Part shown: positions 8,066 to 16,953 of the stretch, piece after piece
How positions within the stretch are numbered: the first letter of the stretch is position 1
How the letters are laid out: each line of letters opens with the position of its first letter
Source: Pseudorhodobacter antarcticus
GTDB lineage: Bacteria; Pseudomonadota; Alphaproteobacteria; Rhodobacterales; Rhodobacteraceae
Assembly (NCBI RefSeq): GCF_900110135.1
Contig: NZ_FOCO01000007.1
Coordinates: forward strand, 1-64,000
Length of the DNA stretch: 64,000 nt
Direction of reading: 5' to 3'
Notes under the pieces: generated by a model
What the model was told of the DNA's origin: nothing
What the model saw: only the letters and a program-made list of their open reading frames with translations
The model's database searches: none
Made by a program: the position numbers and the translations under genes

Positions 8066-8968
8066 TTACTCTGCGGCCTCATGACCCGCATCGGGCTTGG
8101 GCTTGCGCGCCACGCGTGTTTTTCGTGGCTTATCAACTTGTGCCGCCTCGGTAGGGGCCGCGGGTTGCGGCTGCGACAGAACTTGAGGTGCATTTCCAGC
8201 GTCGGGAGCGGGCTGTGCTTTTGGCTGCCGAAACGGACGCGGGCGCCGCTGTTCTGGTGTTTCCACCAAGCCAGAATCGCCGTCATCACTGCGCGCTTCT
8301 GGGATCGCTTGAGGTTTCACCTCCTCAGATCGTTGCACATGCCGGTTGCGACGCTCGTTATTGCGCTCCTCGCGTGGCGCGTTGTTGCGGTCCTCGCGTG
8401 GCGCGTTGTTGCGGTCCTCGCGTGGCGCGTTGCTGCGGTCCTCGCGTGGCGCGTTGTTACGGTCCTCGCGTGGCGCGTTGCTGCGGTCCTCGCGTGGGGT
8501 GTAGCTGCGATCGTCACGACCATTGTCGTCACGACCATTGTCGTCACGACCATTGTCGTTGCGCGCATTATCGCTGCGATCATCGCGCGGATCAGGCTGC
8601 TGGCCATCACCACGGTCGCGCGATTGGTATTCGCGCGGCGGGGTGTTGCTTTGGTTGCCACCCTGATTTGACCCTTGATTTGGTCCTTCATTCTGACGGC
8701 GCTGATCTTGCTCTGCCTGCATCTCACGCATCGCTTCGCCTAACAGGCGGGTGTAATGTTCGGCGTGTTGCAAAAAATTCTCAGCATTGACGCGGTCATT
8801 TGACAGCTGCGCATCGCGTGCCAATTGATTGTATTTATCAATGATTTGCTGCGGCGTACCACGCACTTTGCCTTCGGGGCCGGAGCTTTCGAAGACACGG
8901 TTGGTGATGTTGCCGAGGGTGCGCGGGCGGTTCGATTTCGAACGCGAGCGGGACTTGGAAGATCTCAT
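8066..8968 (-). CDS. DUF4167 domain protein with tandem peptide repeats
   Basis: The function is unknown. The N-terminal ~90 residues are the conserved DUF4167 region (basic SKSRSRSKSNRPR start, then VFESSGPEGKVRGTPQQIID and a helix ending AEHYTRLLGEAM). After it comes a long charged, probably disordered tail: NGRDD repeated three times, then an 8-residue unit REDRNNAP/REDRSNAP repeated about six times, and a Pro/Ala/Lys-rich end (KPRKTRVARKPKPD). The composition suggests RNA or ribosome association, which is inference. A good RBS (AAAGGA) precedes the ATG. It lies downstream of prfA-prmC, its usual place in alphaproteobacteria, separated here by 244 bases. Confidence 0.85.
   Translation of the reverse strand: MRSSKSRSRSKSNRPRTLGNITNRVFESSGPEGKVRGTPQQIIDKYNQLARDAQLSNDRVNAENFLQHAEHYTRLLGEAMREMQAEQDQRRQNEGPNQGSNQGGNQSNTPPREYQSRDRGDGQQPDPRDDRSDNARNDNGRDDNGRDDNGRDDRSYTPREDRSNAPREDRNNAPREDRSNAPREDRNNAPREDRNNAPREERNNERRNRHVQRSEEVKPQAIPEARSDDGDSGLVETPEQRRPRPFRQPKAQPAPDAGNAPQVLSQPQPAAPTEAAQVDKPRKTRVARKPKPDAGHEAAE
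8363..8506. repeat. Six 24-bp in-frame tandem repeats inside the DUF4167 gene
   Basis: Six consecutive 24-bp units start at 8363, 8387, 8411, 8435, 8459 and 8483. Units 2 to 5 differ by only one or two bases. Each encodes one REDR(N/S)NAP octapeptide on the minus strand. High DNA-level identity points to recent slippage or recombination, so copy number is likely to vary between strains. Confidence 0.9.
8511..8555. repeat. Three identical 15-bp tandem repeats inside the DUF4167 gene
   Basis: TCGTCACGACCATTG occurs three times in a row (8511, 8526, 8541), encoding NGRDD pentapeptides on the minus strand. It is adjacent to, but unrelated in sequence to, the 24-bp array. Confidence 0.92.
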
Positions 8969-9212
8969 CTTGTCCTTTGATCCAGATCTATCTGGCTTTG
9001 ACTATGCGCCGGCGGCCACGGAGGACACGTCTTGCCCAGTGTCGGGCGCATGAGGCATTTTTGGCATTGCGTGCAGGGCGGGAAACCGGGTTACCCCTAA
9101 ACCAGCCCATTAACATGCACGGTGTAACCATGTGATATGCCCCATGACAAGTAAAAATTGCGCATTGCCGCAGTTATCCCCGAAAAAGAGGCAAAGGGTC
9201 GCCAAAAAAGGC
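8969..9212. other. 244-base intergenic region, prmC to DUF4167
   Basis: This is the leader or promoter region of the minus-strand DUF4167 gene, following the prmC stop. It has no tRNA, no hairpin with a T-run and no plausible small gene. The RBS AAAGGACAAG lies just before the DUF4167 ATG. Confidence 0.5.
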
Positions 9213-10057
9213 TTAAATCACGGGTTCCCGGCACGCAATCTGTCCAATAACAACCCGGTCACGCCCATCCAGATCGGGCAGAATCCCCACTGATTCAAAT
9301 CCAGCAAGGGCAAAAAGGGTCGATACATGCGCGCCTTGGCGTGGCCCAATCTCCACCATCAGCCACCCATTGGGGGTCAAATGGGCCGCAGCCCCCGCAC
9401 AGATATGCCGGTATGCAGCCAGCCCATCGCCGCCGGGGGTCAGCGCCAAATGTGGTTCCCAATTGCGCACCTCGGGCGACAGCCCCGCCATTTCATCCGC
9501 AGCAATATAGGGCGGGTTTGAAACGATCAAATCGAACGTACCCTGCACGGGATCAAACCAACTGCCCTGCACAAAATGCGCATAACCGCCAAACCGCGCG
9601 TGATTGGCCCGCGCCACGACCAGGGCCGCGTCTGACAGGTCCACCCCCACGCCGTTTGCCGCTGCACGTTCGGCCATTAGGGTCAACAAAATGCAGCCAG
9701 ACCCGGTGCCAAGGTCTAACACCGATGCAAAGGGCACGGTGAGGGCGGCGGCGATTAGGGTTTCAGTTTCGGGGCGCGGGTCCAGCACAGCGGGCGTCAC
9801 TGCAAAGCTGCGGCCCCAGAACATGCGGTGGCCCGTGATATGTGACATCGGTTTGCGGGATGTGCGGGCGGTCAGCGCCGCCTCCAATGCGGCAACTTGC
9901 GACTCGGTCAATTCAATTTGCGGGGACAACAGCGCCAGATCGGCCCGCGTCAATCCCAAAACATGGGCCAGAAGCAACGCCATATCTTGCGCAGCACCCG
10001 GGACGCCCGCCGCCAACAGCCGTTCAAGCCCTGCACGCCGGGCCGCCAACAGTGTGG

Positions 10058-10061
<4 letters not shown>
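9213..10061 (-). CDS. prmC: Release factor glutamine methyltransferase PrmC
   Basis: PrmC methylates the Gln of the GGQ motif in release factors RF1 and RF2, raising termination efficiency. The 282-residue protein has an N-terminal helical domain, the SAM-binding motif DLGTGSGC (116-123) and the catalytic NPPY (182-185) that holds the substrate glutamine. It overlaps its substrate gene prfA by 4 bases (ATGA at 10058-10061), a widely conserved coupling. Confidence 0.95.
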
Positions 10062-11110
<1,049 letters not shown>

Positions 11111-11155
11111 TCGGGTGGTTTGTCCTATGAACGCCGCTTGGTCAAGCCACGAGCG

Positions 11156-11172
11156 CCGGGGCGCTGCCCCGG
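11156..11172. terminator. Hairpin downstream of the DUF1499 gene
   Basis: CCGGGGCGCTGCCCCGG is a perfect 7-bp stem with a 3-base loop. It follows the 20-nt 3' element at 11180-11199 in the direction of the minus-strand DUF1499 gene. There is no T-run, so if it terminates transcription it is not a textbook intrinsic terminator. Confidence 0.5.
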
Positions 11173-11179
11173 ACCCCGA

Positions 11180-11199
11180 GGTATTGGAACCAAGATGAA
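11180..11199 (-). repeat. Dispersed 20-nt 3' element, copy A
   Basis: Minus-strand sequence TTCATCTTGGTTCCAATACC, starting 4 bases after the DUF1499 stop and in the same orientation as that gene. It matches the consensus TTCGTCTTGGNNNAAATACC with two differences. A GC-rich hairpin follows. Confidence 0.65.
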
Positions 11200-11203
11200 T
11201 GTA

Positions 11204-11641
11204 TCAAAGTTTGGTTTGCCAATCGCGCAGACGGGCTGCGTTGACGCCAAGATCGGATTTGCCAAACCGCAGCCGCGCGTTGATGTAGAGGCCATCTGGC
11301 TTTAGCGCGGCAGTGGTGTAATCGGGAAAGCCCCAAAGCGCGGATCGCGTGATCCAAGTGATGCGCCCATCGGCCACGCTGCCCGCAAGGCGCTGCGTGC
11401 GGGGGGAGGCCACAGCGATTGCATCCAACCGGACCAGCAGATCGTCGGACCCTTCCAAACGCAGGGTGGCACCGCCTGTTTGGGTGATCACTTGCCCCAC
11501 GCTGTCGGATGGCGCAAACGCCGCGGAGGGATCAACATTCCAGCGCACAAGGTCAGATGGGGAAAGGCGGATATATGCCATTAGAACGACAACTGCTGCG
11601 GCGATGACAAGGGCGAAAAAGGACACAGATTTCACTTTCAT
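11204..11641 (-). CDS. DUF1499 family membrane-anchored protein
   Basis: A conserved protein of unknown function, 145 residues. One N-terminal transmembrane segment (VSFFALVIAAAVVVLMAYI) is followed by a periplasmic domain with RWNVDP near its start, RLAGSVADGRITWITRS in the middle and the C-terminal signature RFGKSDLGVNAARL. I set the start at 11641, where ATG overlaps the agmatinase stop (ATGA); the frame is open to 11659 but lacks a better site. It is translationally coupled to the agmatinase-family gene, though any functional link is unknown. Confidence 0.75.
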   Translation of the reverse strand: MKVKSVSFFALVIAAAVVVLMAYIRLSPSDLVRWNVDPSAAFAPSDSVGQVITQTGGATLRLEGSDDLLVRLDAIAVASPRTQRLAGSVADGRITWITRSALWGFPDYTTAALKPDGLYINARLRFGKSDLGVNAARLRDWQTKL

Positions 11642-12603
11642 TTGCGATGATGCACCCAATGATAGAGGCAGATCAATTCATGCGCGACATGGGCGCCTGC
11701 AATCGCGGTGGCACCTGTGGTATCGTAAGCAGGTGACACCTCTACGACATCGCCGCCGACCATATTGATACCAGCAAGATCGCGCAAACATGCCGCCACT
11801 TGCCATGAGTGCAGACCGCCCCAAACCGGCGTTCCAGTGCCGGGTGCTGCGGAGGGGTCAAGACAATCAATATCGAAGGTCACATAGGTTGGGTTTTGCC
11901 CCACGATGTCTTTGACCCGCGCAACCGCACAGGCCGTGCCTTTTTCATGCACTGTGCGCGCGTCAATATATTCGACACCCAGATAATCATCGCAATGGGT
12001 GCGGATGCCGATTTGCACGCTTGTTTTGGGATCAATGACCCCCGATTTCACCGCCTTGTAGAAAAACGTGCCGTGGTCGATCCGGTCCATATCATCATCC
12101 GCCCACAGGTCGGAATGGGCATCAAAATGGATGACGGACATGGGCCCGTATTTTTCGGCATAAGCGCGCAGAATGGGCAAGGTGATGAAATGATCACCGC
12201 CCAGTGTAATGGTGCCCGGCCCTGCGCCTAGAATCTTACGGATATGATCGGTGACCAACCCCGGAAAGCTGGGTGTGTGGGCGTAATCAAACGCGACATC
12301 GCCGTAGTCAATGATTGCCATATCCTCCAGCGGGCTGGTGGGCCAGCCGTAGGGCGGATCAAAGGGTTGTAAACTGCTTGCCTCGCGGATGGCGCGGGGG
12401 CCAAAGCGCGCCCCGGGGCGGTGTGTCACCGCTTGGTCAAAGGGCACGCCGGTGATCGCAAGATCAACACCCGTCAAATCCTTGGTGTAGCGGCGGCGCA
12501 GAAAGGATGTGGCCCCGGCAAACGCATTTTCAAAGGCAAGCCCGCGCAGGTCCGGGCGGGTAAAAGCACCGTCTGCATCGGTTTTGGCATCTTCAAGGGC
12601 CAT
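11638..12603 (-). CDS. speB: Agmatinase-family ureohydrolase
   Basis: A binuclear Mn enzyme that removes urea from a guanidino compound, most likely agmatine to putrescine, though guanidinobutyrase activity cannot be excluded. The 321 residues carry the family motifs GGDHFITLP, HFDAHSDLW (DAHxD) and TFDIDCLDPSAAPGTGTP (DxDxxDP), which supply the metal-binding His and Asp residues. The start at 12603 is fixed by AAGGAAGG eight bases upstream, in preference to the ATG at 12624. An ornithine decarboxylase elsewhere in the window (44265) gives a second possible route to putrescine. Confidence 0.85.
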   Translation of the reverse strand: MALEDAKTDADGAFTRPDLRGLAFENAFAGATSFLRRRYTKDLTGVDLAITGVPFDQAVTHRPGARFGPRAIREASSLQPFDPPYGWPTSPLEDMAIIDYGDVAFDYAHTPSFPGLVTDHIRKILGAGPGTITLGGDHFITLPILRAYAEKYGPMSVIHFDAHSDLWADDDMDRIDHGTFFYKAVKSGVIDPKTSVQIGIRTHCDDYLGVEYIDARTVHEKGTACAVARVKDIVGQNPTYVTFDIDCLDPSAAPGTGTPVWGGLHSWQVAACLRDLAGINMVGGDVVEVSPAYDTTGATAIAGAHVAHELICLYHWVHHRK

Positions 12604-12679
12604 TGGTTTATCCTTCCTTTTCATGCAGAAAACAGCGATGAGGCGCGCCTGTCAATGCAGACCGCCAATGGCCAAAATG

Positions 12680-13843
12680 TTAAGCCAAAGGCTGCGCACG
12701 TTCCACCAAGCGGGCAAAGAAACTTGCGCCCACAGGGGCCGCATCATCGTTGAAGTTATAAGCGGCGTGGTGCAGGCCTGCGCCATCCCCGATGCCCATG
12801 AACAAATAAGCTCCGGGCCGCGCGTCTAGCATATAGCTAAAATCCTCAGACCCCATTTCGCGGCGTCCATTTGCTTCTACTGCGTTTGCGCCCGACACCT
12901 CGATTGCCACCTCGGCCGCAAAGGCGGCTTGATCGGCGTGGTTGATGGTGGCGGGATAGCCCCAATCGTAATCCACCGCAGCGGTCACGCCATATGCCAG
13001 CGCGTGACCTTCGACAATTTCAACGAAACGACGTTTCAATAAGGTACGCACATTTGGGTCAAAACAGCGGATGGTGGCGCAAAACCAACCATCGCCGGGG
13101 ATGATGTTGCTGGCAGAGCCGGTGTGGATTTGCGTGACGGAGATCACCACCTCATCCAGCGCATAGGTGTTGCGCGGAATGATAGTTTGGACAGCTTGAA
13201 CCATGCCAACAATCGCGACAACGGGGTCCACGCAATCATGCGGCGTGGCCCCATGCCCGCCTTTGCCTGTGACCACCACCGTGGCTGTATCGACCGATGC
13301 CATCAACGCCCCCGGTGTGGTCGTGAAATGCCCAAAAGGCACACCCGGCGCGTTATGAATGCCGTACACTTGGGCAATATCAAAGCGGTCCATGATGCCC
13401 TCTTGGACCATCACCTCGCCGCCGCCACCATCTTCCTCGGCAGGTTGAAAGATCAGCGCAACGCGGCCCGCAAAGCGGCGTGTTTCGCACAGATACTTTG
13501 CAGCCCCCAGCAGCATGGTCACATGCCCATCATGACCGCAGGCATGCATTTTGCCCGGAATGGTAGAGGCGTAATCTAGTCCAGTTGCCTCTAATATTGG
13601 TAGTGCATCCATATCTGCGCGCAGGCCAATCGTCGGGCCTCCCCCCTGCCCGTTTATGATAGCGACGATGCCTGTCGTGGCGATCCCTTCATGCACTTCA
13701 TCCACCCCAAATTCGCGCAACCGGTCCGCGATAAAGGCCGCCGTTTCATAACATTCAAACCGCAATTCGGGGTGCTGGTGCAAATGACGCCGCCAACCCG
13801 TCATCTCCTCGGCGTATCCGGCAATGGCGTTCAGAACGGGCAT
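12680..13843 (-). CDS. M20 family amidohydrolase (hippurate hydrolase-like)
   Basis: A cytoplasmic zinc or manganese amidohydrolase of the M20D type that cleaves N-acyl amino acids or similar amides; the substrate is not predictable. The 387 residues include RRHLHQHPEL, LRADMDALPI, the metal-binding HACGHDGHVTMLLGAA, FQPAEEDGGGG and the C-terminal GSEDFSYML with its metal ligand. It lies 76 bases upstream of the agmatinase-family gene on the same strand, so the two may form a small nitrogen-scavenging unit (inference). It diverges from mazG. Confidence 0.85.
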   Translation of the reverse strand: MPVLNAIAGYAEEMTGWRRHLHQHPELRFECYETAAFIADRLREFGVDEVHEGIATTGIVAIINGQGGGPTIGLRADMDALPILEATGLDYASTIPGKMHACGHDGHVTMLLGAAKYLCETRRFAGRVALIFQPAEEDGGGGEVMVQEGIMDRFDIAQVYGIHNAPGVPFGHFTTTPGALMASVDTATVVVTGKGGHGATPHDCVDPVVAIVGMVQAVQTIIPRNTYALDEVVISVTQIHTGSASNIIPGDGWFCATIRCFDPNVRTLLKRRFVEIVEGHALAYGVTAAVDYDWGYPATINHADQAAFAAEVAIEVSGANAVEANGRREMGSEDFSYMLDARPGAYLFMGIGDGAGLHHAAYNFNDDAAPVGASFFARLVERAQPLA

Positions 13844-13906
13844 GGGTTATTCCTTTTGGCGTGGGTTTGTTGCCCGCCACACAATCCCAATTCCCAAGGA
13901 ACCGCA

Positions 13907-14764
13907 ATGCCAAAGCCCCCCCTGCCGCGCGCCACAAGTGATCAGTTGATCGCAGATCCCGATGGCGGTTTGCCACGCTTGCTGGAAATCATGGCCCGGT
14001 TGCGCGACCCGGAAACGGGCTGCCCATGGGACATCGCCCACACGTTTGCGACCATAGCCCCCTATACGATTGAAGAGGCTTATGAGGTGGCAGACGCGAT
14101 AGACCGCGCGGCCTGGCCCGAATTGGAAGGGGAATTGGGCGATCTGCTGCTGCAAACCGTGTATCACGCGCAGATCGGCGCAGAGGTGGGTTTGTTTGAT
14201 TTTGACAGTATCGTCCGATTGATCGCCGATAAAATGGTCGCACGTCACCCGCATGTTTTTGGATCCGAACACCGGAACAAAACACCCGCGCAACAAACCG
14301 CCGATTGGGAAGCGATCAAGGCAGCAGAGCGCGGGCCTGCGCGCGTGTTGGACGGGGTAGCGCATGGCCTGCCCGCATTGATGCGCGCAGTAAAGCTGCA
14401 AAACCGCGCGGCACGGGTTGGGTTTGATTGGCCGCAGACCACGCAAGTCCTGGACAAAATGTTAGAGGAAGCGCGCGAGTTGGTCGAGGCCCGCGACACC
14501 ATGACGGCCACCGAACAAACGGAGGAATTTGGCGATTTGCTGTTCGTCATGGCCAATCTAGCACGGCATCTGGACATCGACCCAGAGGCCGCCTTACGCG
14601 GGGCAAACCAAAAGTTCACCCACCGCTTTGGCCACATTGAAGATGCTTTGGCAGCCAAAGGCCGCACGCCTGCCCAAAGTGATTTAGCAGAAATGGATGC
14701 GCTGTGGGATGACGCCAAAGCGCAAGAGAAAATGGCAAAAGCATCGCCGCTGGGCCGGCACTGA
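13907..14764 (+). CDS. mazG: Nucleoside triphosphate pyrophosphohydrolase MazG
   Basis: MazG hydrolyses (d)NTPs to monophosphates and pyrophosphate, cleaning the nucleotide pool and, in E. coli, lowering ppGpp. The 285-residue protein has the two-domain form: an N-terminal MazG domain with CPWDIAHTFATIAPYTIEEAYEV split by ordinary sequence, with EExxE-type metal ligands, and a second domain around 180-265 (EEFGDLLFVMANLARHL). The start at 13907 follows an AAGGA site; the frame is open upstream to 13691, antisense to the amidohydrolase. A 20-nt dispersed element lies 4 bases after the stop. Confidence 0.92.
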   Translation: MPKPPLPRATSDQLIADPDGGLPRLLEIMARLRDPETGCPWDIAHTFATIAPYTIEEAYEVADAIDRAAWPELEGELGDLLLQTVYHAQIGAEVGLFDFDSIVRLIADKMVARHPHVFGSEHRNKTPAQQTADWEAIKAAERGPARVLDGVAHGLPALMRAVKLQNRAARVGFDWPQTTQVLDKMLEEARELVEARDTMTATEQTEEFGDLLFVMANLARHLDIDPEAALRGANQKFTHRFGHIEDALAAKGRTPAQSDLAEMDALWDDAKAQEKMAKASPLGRH

Positions 14765-14768
14765 TTAA

Positions 14769-14788
14769 GGTATTTAAGCCAAGACGAA
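14769..14788 (-). repeat. Dispersed 20-nt 3' element, copy B
   Basis: Minus-strand TTCGTCTTGGCTTAAATACC, identical over all 20 bases to copy E at 59417. It starts 4 bases after the mazG stop, but unlike the other four copies it is antisense to the gene it follows, and no hairpin is seen beyond it. Confidence 0.75.
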
Positions 14789-14822
14789 TCCCAAAAACAT
14801 TCCCGATAGATAAAGTCAGGTA

Positions 14823-14851
14823 TTGACCTGAGTAAAATACTCAGGTTTAGA
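14823..14851 (+). promoter_or_regulatory. futA-type promoter with palindromic operator
   Basis: A -35-like TTGACC (14823-14828) and a weak -10-like TTTAGA (14846-14851) are 17 bases apart. The gap is filled by the palindrome CCTGAGTAAAATACTCAGG (14827-14845; 9-bp arms if flanking A and T are counted, 14826-14846). A repressor on this site would block RNA polymerase. From memory it resembles iron-responsive operators described for Rhodobacterales iron-uptake genes (CTGA-N9-TCAG form), fitting the iron-type binding protein downstream; I could not check this. Confidence 0.6.
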
Positions 14852-14884
14852 TCATCCCATGATAACCGACTAAAGAGGTCAACA

Positions 14885-15892
14885 ATGTTTCAACGTCTTT
14901 CCACCGCCGCCTTGGCGCTTTTGTCGACTGCACTTCCCGTGCTGGCCACAGAGGTAAATATCTATTCCCACCGCCAACCCGAATTGATCCAGCCTTTGGC
15001 AAACGCATTTACTGCCGAAACGGGCATTGATGTGAACATCGCCTTTGTTGACAAGGGCATGGCAGAACGTCTTGTTGCAGAAGGCGATCGCAGCCCTGCC
15101 GATTTGGTGCTGACCGTCGATATCGCGCGGCTGGCCCAAGTGGTCGAGGCGGGCGTAACGCAAGCGGTACAATCGGACGTGCTGACCGCGAACATTCCCG
15201 CCACTTTGCGCGATGCGGGGAACCAGTGGTTTGGCCTGACATCACGCGCGCGGATTATCTATGCGTCAAAGGATCGGGTCGCGGACGGCGAGGTGACGAC
15301 CTATGAAGATCTGGAATCCGACAAATGGAAAGGGCGCATCTGTTCGCGGTCTGGCACCAATGATTACAACGTGGCCCTGCTGGGCGCAGTGATCGCACAT
15401 CACGGCGAGGCAGCGGCGAAAACATGGGCTGAGGGGTTGAAAGCAAATCTGGCGCGCAAACCCGCTGGCGGTGACCGCGACCAAGCCAAGGCCATTTGGG
15501 CCGGGGAATGTGATATCGCCATTGGGAACACCTATTACATGGGCCAAATGGTCAATGACCCAGACCAAAAAGCCTGGGCAGATTCAGTGCGCATCGTGTT
15601 TCCGGTATTCGAAGGCGACGGAACGCATTTGAACATTTCTGGCGTGGCGATGACCAAAGCGGCCCCGAACCGCGACGCGGCCTTGCAGTTCATGGAATGG
15701 CTGTCAGGGGATGAGGCGCAGAAAATCTACGCTGAAACCAATCATGAATTTCCCGTAAAGCTGGGGGTTGAGCGATCGGCATTGGTGCAAAGCTGGGGCG
15801 AATTTACCGCCGATAGCATCGATCTTGCTACGGTTGCCGCCGCGCGCCCCGCCGCCTTGCGCATCATGGAAGAGATTGATTTTGACGGCTGA
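14885..15892 (+). CDS. Iron(III)-type ABC transporter substrate-binding protein
   Basis: A periplasmic binding protein of the FutA/FbpA/IdiA type, 335 residues. The signal peptide MFQRLSTAALALLSTALPVLA is followed by EVNIYSHRQPELIQPL, with the ligand Tyr and His-like positions of the ferric-binding family, then a hinge and the TYYMGQM segment whose adjacent tyrosines match the iron-coordinating pair. No permease or ATPase gene is adjacent, so the rest of the transporter is encoded elsewhere. It has its own regulated promoter (14823-14851) and terminator (15925), making it a single-gene transcription unit. Confidence 0.85.
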   Translation: MFQRLSTAALALLSTALPVLATEVNIYSHRQPELIQPLANAFTAETGIDVNIAFVDKGMAERLVAEGDRSPADLVLTVDIARLAQVVEAGVTQAVQSDVLTANIPATLRDAGNQWFGLTSRARIIYASKDRVADGEVTTYEDLESDKWKGRICSRSGTNDYNVALLGAVIAHHGEAAAKTWAEGLKANLARKPAGGDRDQAKAIWAGECDIAIGNTYYMGQMVNDPDQKAWADSVRIVFPVFEGDGTHLNISGVAMTKAAPNRDAALQFMEWLSGDEAQKIYAETNHEFPVKLGVERSALVQSWGEFTADSIDLATVAAARPAALRIMEEIDFDG

Positions 15893-15924
15893 AACCGCGT
15901 CTTTATCGCGCTGAAAACCATCAA

Positions 15925-15953
15925 GCCGGGGGCAACATTGCCTCCGGCCTTTT
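15925..15953 (+). terminator. Intrinsic terminator of the iron-binding-protein gene
   Basis: A hairpin with arms around an ACATT loop (GCCGGGGGC...GCCTCCGGC, one mismatch), followed by CTTTTG. It lies 33 bases after the stop codon. Confidence 0.75.
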
Positions 15954-16011
15954 GCATCTCGACAAATCCGCGCCCATGCGGTTTTGTGGGCCAAACAGTA
16001 GGAGACACCTC

Positions 16012-16953
16012 ATGACACCGCGCAAAATCATTATCGACACGGACCCCGGCCAAGATGATGCTGTGGCGATTTTGCTGGCCCTTGCCAGCCCGGAGGCGTT
16101 GGACGTTTTGGGCATTACGGCCGTTGCTGGAAACGTTCCGTTGCCGCTGACGGAAAAGAACGCACGGATCATTTGTGAATTGGCTGGGCGGCCCGATATG
16201 CGCGTGTTTGCGGGCTGCGATGCGCCGTTAAAACGCAAGTTGGTCACGGCTGAACATGTGCATGGCAAAACCGGGCTGGATGGGCCGCAATTGCCCACCC
16301 CCACAATGGCACTGCAACCGCAGCACGGCGTCGATTTTATGATCGAAACCCTGCGCAGCTATCCCCCCGGCACAGTCACATTGTGTCCTTTGGGCCCCCT
16401 AACCAACATCGCCACCGCACTGACCCGCGCGCCTGATGTGATTGATCGCGTGCAAGAAATTGTGTTGATGGGCGGCGCTTATTTTGAAGTTGGCAACATC
16501 ACCCCCGCCGCAGAGTTTAACATTTACGTCGACCCAGAAGCCGCTGAAATCGTTTTCAAATCTGGAATTCCCATCACGGTTCTGCCGCTTGATGTGACGC
16601 ATAAAGCATTGACCAGCGCCGCACGCGTGCAAGCGTTTCGTGATATGGGCACCGAACCCGGCCGCATGGTGGCAGAATGGACCGACTTCTTTGAACGCTA
16701 TGACAAAGAGAAATACGGATCCGAAGGGGCGCCCTTGCATGATCCTTGTGTGATCGCGTGGCTGTTGCAGCCGGGTCTGTTCACAGGCCGCAAAATCAAC
16801 GTTGAAATTGAAACCACGTCAGAATTGACACTGGGGATGACGGTGGCTGATTGGTGGGGGGTCACCAATCGGCCTGCCAATGCGTTTTTCATCGGGGATA
16901 TGGATGCGACTGGGTTTTTCAAGCTGCTAACTGACCGCATCGCCCGGCTTTAA
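16012..16953 (+). CDS. Inosine/uridine-preferring nucleoside hydrolase
   Basis: Hydrolyses the N-glycosidic bond of ribonucleosides for base salvage. The 313 residues begin with the calcium-binding signature [19 protein letters not shown], and the C-terminal [10 protein letters not shown] supplies the catalytic-site His and Asp region. The base specificity cannot be told from sequence. The start at 16012 has a GGAG site; the open frame back to 15952 runs over the upstream terminator. Its stop codon overlaps the stop of the convergent tdh gene in a shared TTAA (16950-16953). Confidence 0.9.
   Translation: MTPRKIIIDTDPGQDDAVAILLALASPEALDVLGITAVAGNVPLPLTEKNARIICELAGRPDMRVFAGCDAPLKRKLVTAEHVHGKTGLDGPQLPTPTMALQPQHGVDFMIETLRSYPPGTVTLCPLGPLTNIATALTRAPDVIDRVQEIVLMGGAYFEVGNITPAAEFNIYVDPEAAEIVFKSGIPITVLPLDVTHKALTSAARVQAFRDMGTEPGRMVAEWTDFFERYDKEKYGSEGAPLHDPCVIAWLLQPGLFTGRKINVEIETTSELTLGMTVADWWGVTNRPANAFFIGDMDATGFFKLLTDRIARL

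Noticed and set aside
8363-8555. CRISPR-like array
   Set aside because: The units are contiguous with no spacers and encode an in-frame peptide repeat.
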